39,673 nucleotides of DNA from the NCBI GenBank assembly GCA_023459095.1, contig JAEWVQ010000317.1, forward strand, positions 1 through 39,673, written 5' to 3'. Within the stretch, counting starts at the first letter, position 1; each line of letters opens with the position of its first letter. A program made the translations under genes and the position numbers. The notes below the pieces were generated by a model that was not told the origin of the DNA, ran no database searches, and saw only the letters and a list, made by a program, of their open reading frames with translations. The stretch comes from Pseudomonadota bacterium. Its GTDB lineage: Bacteria; Pseudomonadota; Gammaproteobacteria; Burkholderiales; Rhodocyclaceae. Below are positions 25,951 through 34,614 of the stretch, in pieces.

Positions 25951-27540
25951 TCAGAGCATCATGCCGCGGATCATGTAATAGAGCATCGCCGCCATCAGCG
26001 CCGAGGCCGGCACGGTGATGATCCACGCTGCGGCGATGCGCATCAGCTGCGAGCGCTTGACGAGCTGACGGCGATAGACCTTGCGCAGATCCTTGCGTTC
26101 GCCCTTGGAGAAGTTCGCCGGGTCTTCGTGGCGCTTGGAGCGGTGCTTGAGCTCGCGCAGCATCTCGCCCTTCTCGTCGATCGTCGCCTCCTCGAAACGC
26201 GCCAGGAAGGCGTCGATCGCGGCCTGATCGCCTTCCGGGTGATGCGCCTTGATCTCGGCGATCATGCGCGCATAGTTGCTTTTCAGATACTCGCGCAGGA
26301 ATCCGACCCCGAATACGCCGCCGACCGCGATATGGGTCGAACTCACCGGCAAGCCCATCTGGCTGGCGACGATCACCGTGATCGTCGCCGCCATTGCGAT
26401 GCAGTAGGCACGCATCTGGTCGAGCTCGGTGATCTCCGAGCCGACGGTGCGGATCAGTTTGGGGCCGAACAGCGCCAGCCCGAGCGCGATGCCGATGGCG
26501 CCGACCATCATCACCCAGGTCGGAATCGCCGCCGATTCGCCGATCGCGCCCGAGGTGCCGGAGACCACGTCGACGATCGCCGCCAGCGGACCGACCGCAT
26601 TGGCGACGTCGTTGGAGCCGTGGGCGAAGCTCAGCAACGCGGCAGCGAACACGAGCGGCAGCGTGAACAGGCGATTGACCCCGCTCTTGGTGTTGGGAAT
26701 CAGCACGGTGTTGCGCCCGAGCAAGGCGCGTACGAGGAAGAAGGTGGCCACGGCAAAGACCAGCCCGTACACCGACGCCGCGACGAAGCCGATCGTCCAC
26801 ACCCGGTTCAGACCCTTGAGCAGCAGATAGGTCGAAAAGGTCCAAGCCATCGCCGCGATCAGCAGCGGCACCGTGCGCCGCGCCGCGGTCGCCATGTCGT
26901 GCTGGTAGGTGATGCTGCGCTTGACCAAGTACAGGAAGCCGGCCGCGAACAGGCCGCCGAGCACCGGCGAGATTACCCAACTTGCCGCGATTTCGGCCAT
27001 CGTGCCCCAATTGACGACCTGGAAGCCGCTCGCCGCCACCCCCGAGCCGAGTACCGCGCCGACAATGGAGTGCGTGGTGGACACCGGCGCGCCGACCGCG
27101 GTGGCGATGTTGAGCCATAACGCGCCGGCGAGCAGCGCCGCGAGCATGATCCAGACGAAGGTCTGGCTATCGGGAATCAGCGTGGGGTCGATGATCCCGC
27201 TGCGGATGGTGCCGACCACCTCGCCACCAGCGATGAGCGCACCGGCGGCCTCGAACACCGCGGCGATGACCAGCGCCACGCCCAGGCTCATGGCCTTGGA
27301 GCCGACCGCCGGACCGACGTTGTTGGCGACGTCGTTGGCGCCGATGTTCATTGCCATGTAGCCGCCGACCACCGCGGCGATCACCAGCACCATGCTGCCG
27401 GCGCCTTCGCCCCGCATCATGGCGTAAAGCATGACACCGACCATGAACAACAAACCGATGCCGAGGCGGAACATCTCGCTGCGGCCGGACGTCGTTGCGC
27501 GCTCGATCTCGTTGATATCTTGCAGATTCACTCGGTACAT
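25951..27540 (-). CDS. PiT family inorganic phosphate transporter
   Basis: A 529-residue membrane transporter. The duplicated PiT signatures GANDVANNVGPAVGSKA and GSNDVANAVGPLAA head the two halves, each followed by a second signature (PVSTTHSIVGAVLG and PVSSTHIAVGGVFG). About eleven or twelve hydrophobic helices are present, and a charged cytosolic loop of about 100 residues lies near the C-terminus. It imports metal-phosphate by proton or sodium symport. A DUF47 partner, often adjacent to pit genes, is absent. The start at 27540 is uncertain: the next in-frame Met, 22 codons downstream, also fits. Confidence 0.9.
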   Translation of the reverse strand: MYRVNLQDINEIERATTSGRSEMFRLGIGLLFMVGVMLYAMMRGEGAGSMVLVIAAVVGGYMAMNIGANDVANNVGPAVGSKAMSLGVALVIAAVFEAAGALIAGGEVVGTIRSGIIDPTLIPDSQTFVWIMLAALLAGALWLNIATAVGAPVSTTHSIVGAVLGSGVAASGFQVVNWGTMAEIAASWVISPVLGGLFAAGFLYLVKRSITYQHDMATAARRTVPLLIAAMAWTFSTYLLLKGLNRVWTIGFVAASVYGLVFAVATFFLVRALLGRNTVLIPNTKSGVNRLFTLPLVFAAALLSFAHGSNDVANAVGPLAAIVDVVSGTSGAIGESAAIPTWVMMVGAIGIALGLALFGPKLIRTVGSEITELDQMRAYCIAMAATITVIVASQMGLPVSSTHIAVGGVFGVGFLREYLKSNYARMIAEIKAHHPEGDQAAIDAFLARFEEATIDEKGEMLRELKHRSKRHEDPANFSKGERKDLRKVYRRQLVKRSQLMRIAAAWIITVPASALMAAMLYYMIRGMML

Positions 27541-27630
27541 CCGAAAAACACAAAGGCGGCATTGTTTCAGAAAAACGACGCCAGCCGAAGCGAAATCCAC
27601 GCCCTGCCCGAGCGCAGGAGCGGGCGCAGA

Positions 27631-28008
27631 TCACAGGCGGTCGTATTTATCCGCCCGCCCCCGGGCCTTGTCCACCGGGTAGCGCTCGGCGTTGATGGCG
27701 AGCTTGCGCTGCGCCGCGGCGGCAAGATCGACCCCGAGCACGTCGGCCAGACGTACCAGGTAGAGCAGCACGTCGGCGAGTTCGAGCGCAACCGCTTCGC
27801 GTTGCGCGGGGTCGAGCGCGGCCGACTGCTCGGCGGTCAGCCACTGGAAATGCTCGACCACCTCCCCCGCCTCGCCGGCGAGCGCCATCGCCAGATTCTT
27901 CGGCGTATGAAACGGCTGCCAGTCGCGCGCCGCGGCGAAGTCGCGCAACTGGTCGCGCAGTTCGCGCAACGCGTCCGCGCCGGCGGCGGGCTCGGCGGGC
28001 GTCGTCAT
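27631..28008 (-). CDS. MazG-like nucleotide pyrophosphohydrolase
   Basis: A 125-residue all-helical NTP pyrophosphatase of the single-domain MazG/RS21-C6 (dCTPase-like) group. The metal-binding helices are LAGEAGEVVEHFQW (ExxE-type) and LELADVLLYLVRLAD (ExxD). KNLAMAL and RKLAINAERYPVDKARG are typical of the group. It would hydrolyse non-canonical or excess nucleoside triphosphates to monophosphate and pyrophosphate. Its ATG overlaps the rlmJ stop in an ATGA, so the two are translationally coupled. Confidence 0.9.
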   Translation of the reverse strand: MTTPAEPAAGADALRELRDQLRDFAAARDWQPFHTPKNLAMALAGEAGEVVEHFQWLTAEQSAALDPAQREAVALELADVLLYLVRLADVLGVDLAAAAQRKLAINAERYPVDKARGRADKYDRL

Positions 28009-28850
28009 GCGATCTCGTGCTCAAGGTCGAAACCTGCGCCGCCGTCCTCACCGAGATGCTCGACCAGCCACGGCATCACCGCTTCGAGGCGCTCGGGCAG
28101 CACCCAAGGCGGATTGACCACGAAGAGGCCGCTGCCGAACATGCCGAAGCCGTCGGCGGATGGCCCCCGCACCGCCAGACGCACGTCCAGCCAGCTGTCT
28201 GCGCCCAGCGCGGCGAGGCGCTCGGGCAGTTGCCGGGCCTCGGCGCGCGCGAGCATCGGATACCAGACCACATAGGTGCCGCTCGGAAAACGCTTCATCG
28301 CATCGCGCACGGTGTCGACCACGCGCCGGTAATCGTCCTTGACCTCGTAGGGCGGATCGATCAGCACCACTGCGCGCCGCGACGGCGGCGGCAGCAAGCC
28401 GCGCAGACCATCGAAGCCGTCGGCACGCCGCACCTGCACGCGCTCGGCTTCGGCGGCGAAGGTCTGGCGCAGCGCCGCTTCGTCGGCCGGATGCATCTCG
28501 AACAGGCGCAGGCGGTCCTGCGTGCGCGCACGCGTCATCGCCAGCGCCGGCGACCCGGGGTAGAACAGCAGGCGGCCGTGCGGGTTGAACTGACGCACCG
28601 CCTCCACATAGGCCGCCAGCATCGGCGGCAGATCCTCGCGCGCCCACAGCCGGCCGATGCCATCGGCGGATTCGGCGGTCTTGGTCGCATGTTCGCTATC
28701 GAGGGCATAGCACCCTGCCCCGGCGTGGGTGTCGATGTAGAACCAGGGCTTGTCCTTGCGATTGTAATAATCGAGCAGTTCGAGAAGGACGGCATGCTTG
28801 AGGACGTCGGCATGATTGCCGGCGTGAAAGGCGTGGCGGTAACTGAGCAT
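28005..28850 (-). CDS. rlmJ: 23S rRNA (adenine-2030-N6)-methyltransferase RlmJ
   Basis: A 281-residue methyltransferase that methylates A2030 of 23S rRNA. The start MLSYRHAFHAGNHADVLKH is the RlmJ hallmark. YIDTHAGAGCY is the AdoMet-binding region and DPPYE (165-169) the catalytic motif. Length matches the E. coli protein (280). The upstream in-frame extension lies in the divergent promoter region and is not used. It is followed by the coupled MazG-like gene and is divergent from the gamma carbonic anhydrase gene across 145 bp. Confidence 0.95.
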   Translation of the reverse strand: MLSYRHAFHAGNHADVLKHAVLLELLDYYNRKDKPWFYIDTHAGAGCYALDSEHATKTAESADGIGRLWAREDLPPMLAAYVEAVRQFNPHGRLLFYPGSPALAMTRARTQDRLRLFEMHPADEAALRQTFAAEAERVQVRRADGFDGLRGLLPPPSRRAVVLIDPPYEVKDDYRRVVDTVRDAMKRFPSGTYVVWYPMLARAEARQLPERLAALGADSWLDVRLAVRGPSADGFGMFGSGLFVVNPPWVLPERLEAVMPWLVEHLGEDGGAGFDLEHEIA

Positions 28851-28940
28851 GGGAGCAGGAACGGAGCTGAGGCGTGGAATGCTACCACCGGCCGCCGGCC
28901 TCGCCGCGCTTTCCATGGCGTTCCCCGCCATGCGCCCGCT

Positions 28941-28949
28941 TGCTATGAT
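28941..28949 (+). promoter_or_regulatory. extended -10 promoter for the carbonic anhydrase gene
   Basis: TGCTATGAT is an extended -10 element (TGn plus TATGAT) 46 bp before the start codon. The -35 region (TTCCCC, 17 bp upstream) is poor, which extended -10 promoters tolerate. Confidence 0.45.
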
Positions 28950-28995
28950 CTGCCCCCCAACGGCGTTCGGCGCCGACGTAACAGCGAGAGAGACA

Positions 28996-29538
28996 ATGAG
29001 CATTTACGCCCTGGGCGAACGCACGCCCCGCCTCGGAGAAGGCAGCTGGGTGGCGCACAACGCTACGGTGATCGGCGCGGTGCGCGCCGGGCGCAACGTC
29101 AATATCTGGTACAACGTGGTGATCCGCGGCGACAACGACCCGATCGTGATCGGCGACGGCACCAACATCCAGGACGGTTCGGTGCTGCACAACGACGAGG
29201 GCGTGCCGCTCACCATCGGCGCCGACGTCACCGTCGGCCACATGGTGATGCTGCACGGCTGCACGGTGGGCGACGGCAGCCTGATCGGCATCAACGCCGT
29301 GGTCCTCAACCACGCGGTGATCGGCAAGCACTGCATCATCGGCGCCAATGCACTGATTCCCGAGGGCAAGGTGATTCCCGACCGCTCGCTGGTGGTGGGT
29401 TCGCCGGGGCGGGTGATCCGCGAGCTCACCGATGCCGAGATCGCCAACATCAAGCACAACGCCCGCCACTACGTCGCCAACGCGCGCCAGTACGAAACCG
29501 GGCTGAGCCCCGTAGACCCGGCCGCGGCGATCGGCTGA
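28996..29538 (+). CDS. gamma carbonic anhydrase family protein
   Basis: A 180-residue left-handed beta-helix protein of hexapeptide repeats (for example VIIGDGTNIQDGSVL-like turns). The zinc-binding histidines expected for the YrdA/gamma-CA fold lie in GSVLHND and VGHMVMLHGC. Most such proteins bind zinc, but carbonic anhydrase activity is shown for few and varies. GAGAGAG precedes the ATG at 28996. The last 10 residues (SPVDPAAAIG) are a family-variable tail. It stands alone, divergent from rlmJ. Confidence 0.92.
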   Translation: MSIYALGERTPRLGEGSWVAHNATVIGAVRAGRNVNIWYNVVIRGDNDPIVIGDGTNIQDGSVLHNDEGVPLTIGADVTVGHMVMLHGCTVGDGSLIGINAVVLNHAVIGKHCIIGANALIPEGKVIPDRSLVVGSPGRVIRELTDAEIANIKHNARHYVANARQYETGLSPVDPAAAIG

Positions 29539-29651
29539 AGGCGAGCGTCTGCGCAGGAGGTGGCCTCACAGGCGCTTACACCTTGGGCTGCGGCCACCCC
29601 CATTCTTACGGTATAAAACGGCTCCTTTGCGAATTCCGGGAGCCTCCGACC

Positions 29652-30368
29652 ATGAACAACAACCGCACCCTGCTCGCCGTCCTCCTTGCCGCCGCCCTGC
29701 ACCTGCCCGCCGGCGCCGCGCTCGCCGCGCCGACCGCGAACGCCGACCGCGACGACGAGCGCACCGTCGAATTCGCCGTCGAGGCCAGCCGCCCGGCGCC
29801 CAACGACGAAGCCGTGGCCACGCTCTACGTCGAACAGTCGGGTGCCGACGCCGCAGCCCTCGCCACCCGCGTGAACCGCGCCATCGCCGCGGCGCTCGAC
29901 ACCGCGCGCGGCCATGCGGACATCAAGGTGCAATCGGGCAACACCTCGACCTGGCCGGTGTACGACAAGAACGGCGGCAAGATCGAGGCCTGGCGCATGC
30001 GCTCCGAGATCCGCCTGGAAACGCGCAACGTCGCCGCGCTCTCCGAACTCATCGGCAAGCTGCAGGGCAGTCTGGCGGTCGCACAGCTGAGCATGCAGCC
30101 GTCGGCGGAAACCCGGCGCAAGGCTACCGACGAGGCCACGGTTGATGCCATCCGTGCGTTCGAGCAGCGCGCCGCGCTGATCTCCTCCAGTCTGGGCAAA
30201 CGCTACCGCCTGCGTCACATCAACATCTCCGACTCCGGCGCCCGCCCGCCGATCTATGCGCGCATGCGCGCCGCACCGATGATGGCCGAAGCGGCCTCTG
30301 CGCCGCTCGAAGGCGGCGAAAGCGAAGTCGGTGTGACCATCAACGGCCGCATCGAACTCGTGGAGTGA
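29652..30368 (+). CDS. SIMPL (DUF541) domain exported protein
   Basis: A 238-residue protein with a clean signal peptide (MNNNRTLLAVLLAAALHLPA, cleavage near ALA-AP at 26-27). The SIMPL-type domain contains VEFAVEASRPAPNDEAVATLYVE, DIKVQSGNTSTWPVYDKNGG, WRMRSEIRLETRNV and VGVTINGRIELVE. It is therefore probably periplasmic. Family members include the oxidative-stress protein YggE, but no biochemical activity is established. It is followed without a gap by the MliC-like gene: the GTG of that longer frame overlaps this stop codon. Confidence 0.88.
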   Translation: MNNNRTLLAVLLAAALHLPAGAALAAPTANADRDDERTVEFAVEASRPAPNDEAVATLYVEQSGADAAALATRVNRAIAAALDTARGHADIKVQSGNTSTWPVYDKNGGKIEAWRMRSEIRLETRNVAALSELIGKLQGSLAVAQLSMQPSAETRRKATDEATVDAIRAFEQRAALISSSLGKRYRLRHINISDSGARPPIYARMRAAPMMAEAASAPLEGGESEVGVTINGRIELVE

Positions 30369-30376
30369 GCGCTGTC

Positions 30377-30697
30377 ATGCTCCGCCTTCGCGCATTTCCT
30401 CTCATCCTCGGCGCGGCGCTCGGCACCGCTCAGGCCGCCACGCCGGGGAGTATCGCCAGCACGCAGTACAGCTGCCCCAACGGCGAGCGCTTCAAGGTGG
30501 AAGCCCATGCCGACCATCTGCGCCTGCGCACCGGCACCGGGATCTTCACCTTGACCCACGACGCAGCGCCGCCGACGGTCGATGCGGTGGCCCACTTCAC
30601 CGACGGCCAGAACGTACTGCGTGCCGAGGGCGACGCAGTCCTGCTTGAGCGCCCGGGTCTGCCGGTCGCCCACAACTGCCGACCCGAGGCCGGGTGA
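30377..30697 (+). CDS. MliC-like exported protein (possible lysozyme inhibitor)
   Basis: A 106-residue protein with a signal peptide (about 1-20). The mature part has two cysteines (Cys33, Cys101) at the ends, a YSCPNGERF start and a FTDGQNVLRAEGDAVLLE strand region. This recalls the MliC/PliC inhibitors of C-type lysozyme. The Ser-Gly and Lys-Gly residues that insert into the lysozyme active site in characterised inhibitors are not evident (DAVAHF and RAEG here), so inhibition is uncertain. The ATG at 30377 is preferred to a GTG at 30365. It begins 8 bp after the SIMPL gene. Confidence 0.6.
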   Translation: MLRLRAFPLILGAALGTAQAATPGSIASTQYSCPNGERFKVEAHADHLRLRTGTGIFTLTHDAAPPTVDAVAHFTDGQNVLRAEGDAVLLERPGLPVAHNCRPEAG

Positions 30698-30801
30698 TGA
30701 CGCGCTGCCCCGTGTCGGGCGCGGCGGGGGGCAGCCCGGCGGAGCGCGAGCGCCGGCCAGCGCGGTAGACGCGGCCGCTTCCATCGCCTATCTTCGCGGG
30801 C

Positions 30802-31359
30802 ATGCCGCATCGACATCGACAGCCCGAACGCGTATTTATTGCGCTTACCCTCGTCCTCCTCGCCGGCTGCAGCACGGTCTCGCCTCCGCCGCCGGTGGCA
30901 GCGCCCGCCCCCGCGCCGGCACCGGCCAGGAGCACCTCGGCACCGGGGGCCTATTTTGCCCTCGAGCATGAAGCCCACAGTCGCGAAGTAGTGCTGTTCG
31001 CACTTGGCCTGCTAGGCACCGGCTACCGCTTCGGCGGACGCAATCCGGAGGCCGGGCTCGATTGCAGCGGCATGGTCAGCTATGTCGTCGAGCAGGTCAG
31101 CGGCCAGCGTCTGCCGCACAATGCCGCGCAGATCGCTGCACGCACCCGGGCGATCGCGCGCGATGAGCTGCAACCCGGCGACCTGGTGTTCTTCAACACG
31201 ATGAAGCGCCGCCACTCGCACATGGGGATCTACATCGGCGACGGCAAGTTCATCCACGCCCCGTCCAGCCGCGGCGTGGTCCGCGTCGAAAGTCTGGACA
31301 AGGGCTATTTCGCCCCGCGCCTGGACGGCATGCGCACCTTGCTCGCGGAGCAGGACTGA
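30802..31359 (+). CDS. NlpC/P60 family lipoprotein, probable cell-wall endopeptidase
   Basis: A 185-residue protein. The lipoprotein signal ends LVLLAGC (Cys23), and a proline/alanine-rich linker (about 28-48) spans toward the wall. The NlpC/P60 papain-like domain (about 57-180) has Cys88 (DCSGMV), His140 (HSHMGIYIGDGKF) and a probable third polar residue His152. Such enzymes (Spr/MepS-like) cut peptide cross-bridges in peptidoglycan. It is probably an outer-membrane-anchored hydrolase. It follows the MliC-like gene by 104 bp. Confidence 0.92.
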   Translation: MPHRHRQPERVFIALTLVLLAGCSTVSPPPPVAAPAPAPAPARSTSAPGAYFALEHEAHSREVVLFALGLLGTGYRFGGRNPEAGLDCSGMVSYVVEQVSGQRLPHNAAQIAARTRAIARDELQPGDLVFFNTMKRRHSHMGIYIGDGKFIHAPSSRGVVRVESLDKGYFAPRLDGMRTLLAEQD

Positions 31360-31376
31360 GCACGACTGCCCAGCAG

Positions 31377-31394
31377 GTCAGGGTAGAGCCTGAC
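31377..31394. other. stem-loop between the NlpC/P60 and CBS genes
   Basis: GTCAGG and CCTGAC form a 6-bp stem with a 6-base loop, and a second self-complementary GC block (GCCGCGCAGCGCGGC) follows directly. There is no T-run, so a terminator role is doubtful. Confidence 0.3.
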
Positions 31395-31460
31395 TTGCCG
31401 CGCAGCGCGGCGAAACCTACTGTGCAATGGTTGACCACGCGTGCACAGGAGGGTATTGCG

Positions 31461-31892
31461 ATGCCGATGCGCAAGATTCAGGAAGTGATCCAGGGGCAGC
31501 GAATTCTGACCGCGAACGCACAGACCCGCGTGCGCGACGCCAGCAGGCAGATGGCTGCGGCACGGGTGGGCGCGATCATGATCGTCGAGGGTGGTCGCCT
31601 CAGCGGCATCTTCACCGAGCGCGATGCGCTCGTACGCGTGCTCGCCGCCGGTCTCGATGCCGACACCACCACGCTGGCCGCGGTGATGACGCCGTCGCCG
31701 CAGACGATCGCGCCCGAGCACCCACTTGGCCACGCCATGCACCTGATGTATGAAGGCGGCTTCCGCCACGTCCCGGTGGTCGTCGACGGCGTGCCGGTGG
31801 GCATGGTTTCGGCGCGCGACGCACTCGGCCTCGAAATGGTCGCATTCGAGGAAGAACTGGTCCAGCGCGAAACCATCACCGAGTTGCTGTAG
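31461..31892 (+). CDS. CBS-domain pair protein
   Basis: A 143-residue protein made of two CBS domains. The first (about 10-68) has VRDASRQMAAARVGAIMIVE and LSGIFTERDALVRV; the second (about 75-130) has AAVMTPSPQTIAPEHPLGHAMHLM and VPVGMVSARDALG. CBS pairs bind adenosyl nucleotides and sense energy state. With no attached effector domain its partner is unknown. An AGGAGGG site 9 bp upstream fixes the ATG at 31461. Confidence 0.9.
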   Translation: MPMRKIQEVIQGQRILTANAQTRVRDASRQMAAARVGAIMIVEGGRLSGIFTERDALVRVLAAGLDADTTTLAAVMTPSPQTIAPEHPLGHAMHLMYEGGFRHVPVVVDGVPVGMVSARDALGLEMVAFEEELVQRETITELL

Positions 31893-31972
31893 CGCCTTTG
31901 GCGCCTATCGCGGCGGCGATGGCCCCAGGGGGCTGTCGCTGCGCGCACCAGCCGCGGTGGGTGCGGCGACAC

Positions 31973-32248
31973 TCAGTTCTTCTGCGGCACTTGGACGTAG
32001 ATCTCGCCAGGTCGAGTGAGACCCAGTTCGAAGCGGGCGCGCTCCTCGATCGCATCGTTACCCGACTTCAAATCGCGCACTTCGGCTTCGAGGCCGGCGT
32101 TGCGCTGTTCCAGGCGCAGATTCTCCGCGCGCTTTTCGTGCAACTGGCGATCGACTTCCCAGACCCGCAGCCAGCCGCCCTTGCCCAGCCACAAGGGATA
32201 CTGGAGAACGACGACCAGCACGACGAGAATGATCACTGGCCAGCGCAT
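31973..32248 (-). CDS. ftsB: cell division protein FtsB
   Basis: A 91-residue bitopic membrane protein. One N-terminal helix (WPVIILVVLVVVLQYPLWLG) is followed by a coiled coil (LHEKRAENLRLEQRNAGLEAEVRDLKSG, about 37-64). The divisome block DAIEERARFELGLTRPGEIYVQV ends the protein. FtsB joins FtsL and FtsQ in the septal complex that activates peptidoglycan synthesis. It follows eno as in many proteobacteria, but a terminator hairpin sits in the 148-bp gap, so it may depend on read-through or its own promoter. Confidence 0.92.
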   Translation of the reverse strand: MRWPVIILVVLVVVLQYPLWLGKGGWLRVWEVDRQLHEKRAENLRLEQRNAGLEAEVRDLKSGNDAIEERARFELGLTRPGEIYVQVPQKN

Positions 32249-32322
32249 GAAGGGAGCGAAATCCGGAATACGTGAGGTGTGGAGGTGGATCGGCCACCCG
32301 GATGGGCAAGGCGCCACAAGCA

Positions 32323-32353
32323 AAAACAGGCCGGCGGATTATCCGCCGGCCCT
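32323..32353 (-). terminator. rho-independent terminator after eno
   Basis: Read on the minus strand, a perfect 10-bp stem (GGCCGGCGGA/TCCGCCGGCC) with a 3-base loop is followed by TGTTTTTGCT. It lies 43 bp after the eno stop codon and before ftsB. Confidence 0.85.
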
Positions 32354-32396
32354 CGGATCAAGGCAACGCGGCCGCGTCGGCGACCGCACCTTCGCC

Positions 32397-33686
<1,290 letters not shown>

Positions 33687-33763
33687 GGGTTTTCCTGTCG
33701 TTCAGAAAGTGGATTTGAAAACGAAAACGGAGAGGTGGCGGCGGAGTGCTCCGGCCGCCGCAG

Positions 33764-34603
33764 TCAGCCCGCCAGTTCGAGCAGGCCGTTGCGCTTGACC
33801 AGGGTGTCGAGGTCCTTGAGCGTGGCGAGCAGCGCCTTCATCCGGGGCAGCGGCCAGGCGTTGGGGCCGTCGGACAAGGCCTTGGCCGGATCGGGATGCG
33901 TTTCCATGAACAGGCCGGCCACCCCCACCGCCACCGCGGCACGGGCCAGCACGGGGACGAACTCGCGCTGCCCGCCCGAGGCCGTACCCTGCCCGCCGGG
34001 CAGCTGCACCGAATGCGTGGCGTCGAACACCACCGGGCAGGCGGTCTCGCGCATGATCGCGAGGCTGCGCATGTCGGACACCAGGTTGTTGTAACCGAAC
34101 GAGGCGCCACGCTCGCACACCATGATGGTGTCGGCGCCGCCGTTGGCTTCCTTGGCCTTGTCGACCACGTTCTTCATGTCGCCGGGAGCGAGGAACTGCC
34201 CTTTCTTGATATTCACCGGTTTGCCCGAAGCCGCCACGGCATGGATGAAATCGGTCTGGCGGCACAGAAAGGCCGGAGTCTGCAGCACGTCGACCACCGC
34301 GGCCACCGTGGGAATCTCTTCCACCGTGTGCACGTCGGTGAGCACCGGCAGGCCGAGCTGCGTCTTCACCGCCTCGAGCATCTTCAGCCCGGCGTCCATG
34401 CCGTGGCCGCGGAAGCTCGTGCCCGAGCTGCGGTTGGCCTTGTCGTAGGACGCCTTGAAAATGTAGGGAATGCCCAACTCGGCGCAGATTTCCTGCATCT
34501 GCCCGGCGATGTCGAGACACATCTGCTCGGACTCGGCCACGCAGGGCCCGGCGATCAGGAACAGGGGCCGGTCGAGGCCGACCTCGAAACCGCACAGCTT
34601 CAT
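33764..34603 (-). CDS. kdsA: 2-dehydro-3-deoxyphosphooctonate aldolase (KDO-8-phosphate synthase)
   Basis: A 279-residue enzyme that condenses arabinose-5-phosphate and phosphoenolpyruvate to KDO-8-phosphate for lipopolysaccharide core. FKASYDKANRSSGTSFRG, ITDVH-like LTDVHTVEEI, FLCRQTDFI and GYNNLVSDM are family blocks. Cys21 in IAGPCVAESE is the metal-ligand position of the metal-dependent class; the E. coli enzyme has Asn26 there and is metal-free. This copy should therefore be metal-dependent. GAAGGAG precedes the ATG at 34603. It lies 11 bp after pyrG and is surely co-transcribed. Confidence 0.96.
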   Translation of the reverse strand: MKLCGFEVGLDRPLFLIAGPCVAESEQMCLDIAGQMQEICAELGIPYIFKASYDKANRSSGTSFRGHGMDAGLKMLEAVKTQLGLPVLTDVHTVEEIPTVAAVVDVLQTPAFLCRQTDFIHAVAASGKPVNIKKGQFLAPGDMKNVVDKAKEANGGADTIMVCERGASFGYNNLVSDMRSLAIMRETACPVVFDATHSVQLPGGQGTASGGQREFVPVLARAAVAVGVAGLFMETHPDPAKALSDGPNAWPLPRMKALLATLKDLDTLVKRNGLLELAG

Positions 34604-34614
34604 GACTCGCTCCT

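Noticed and set aside
31395..31460. upstream in-frame extension of the CBS protein
   Set aside because: The extension overlaps a stem-loop region and lacks a ribosome site; an AGGAGGG sits before the ATG at 31461.
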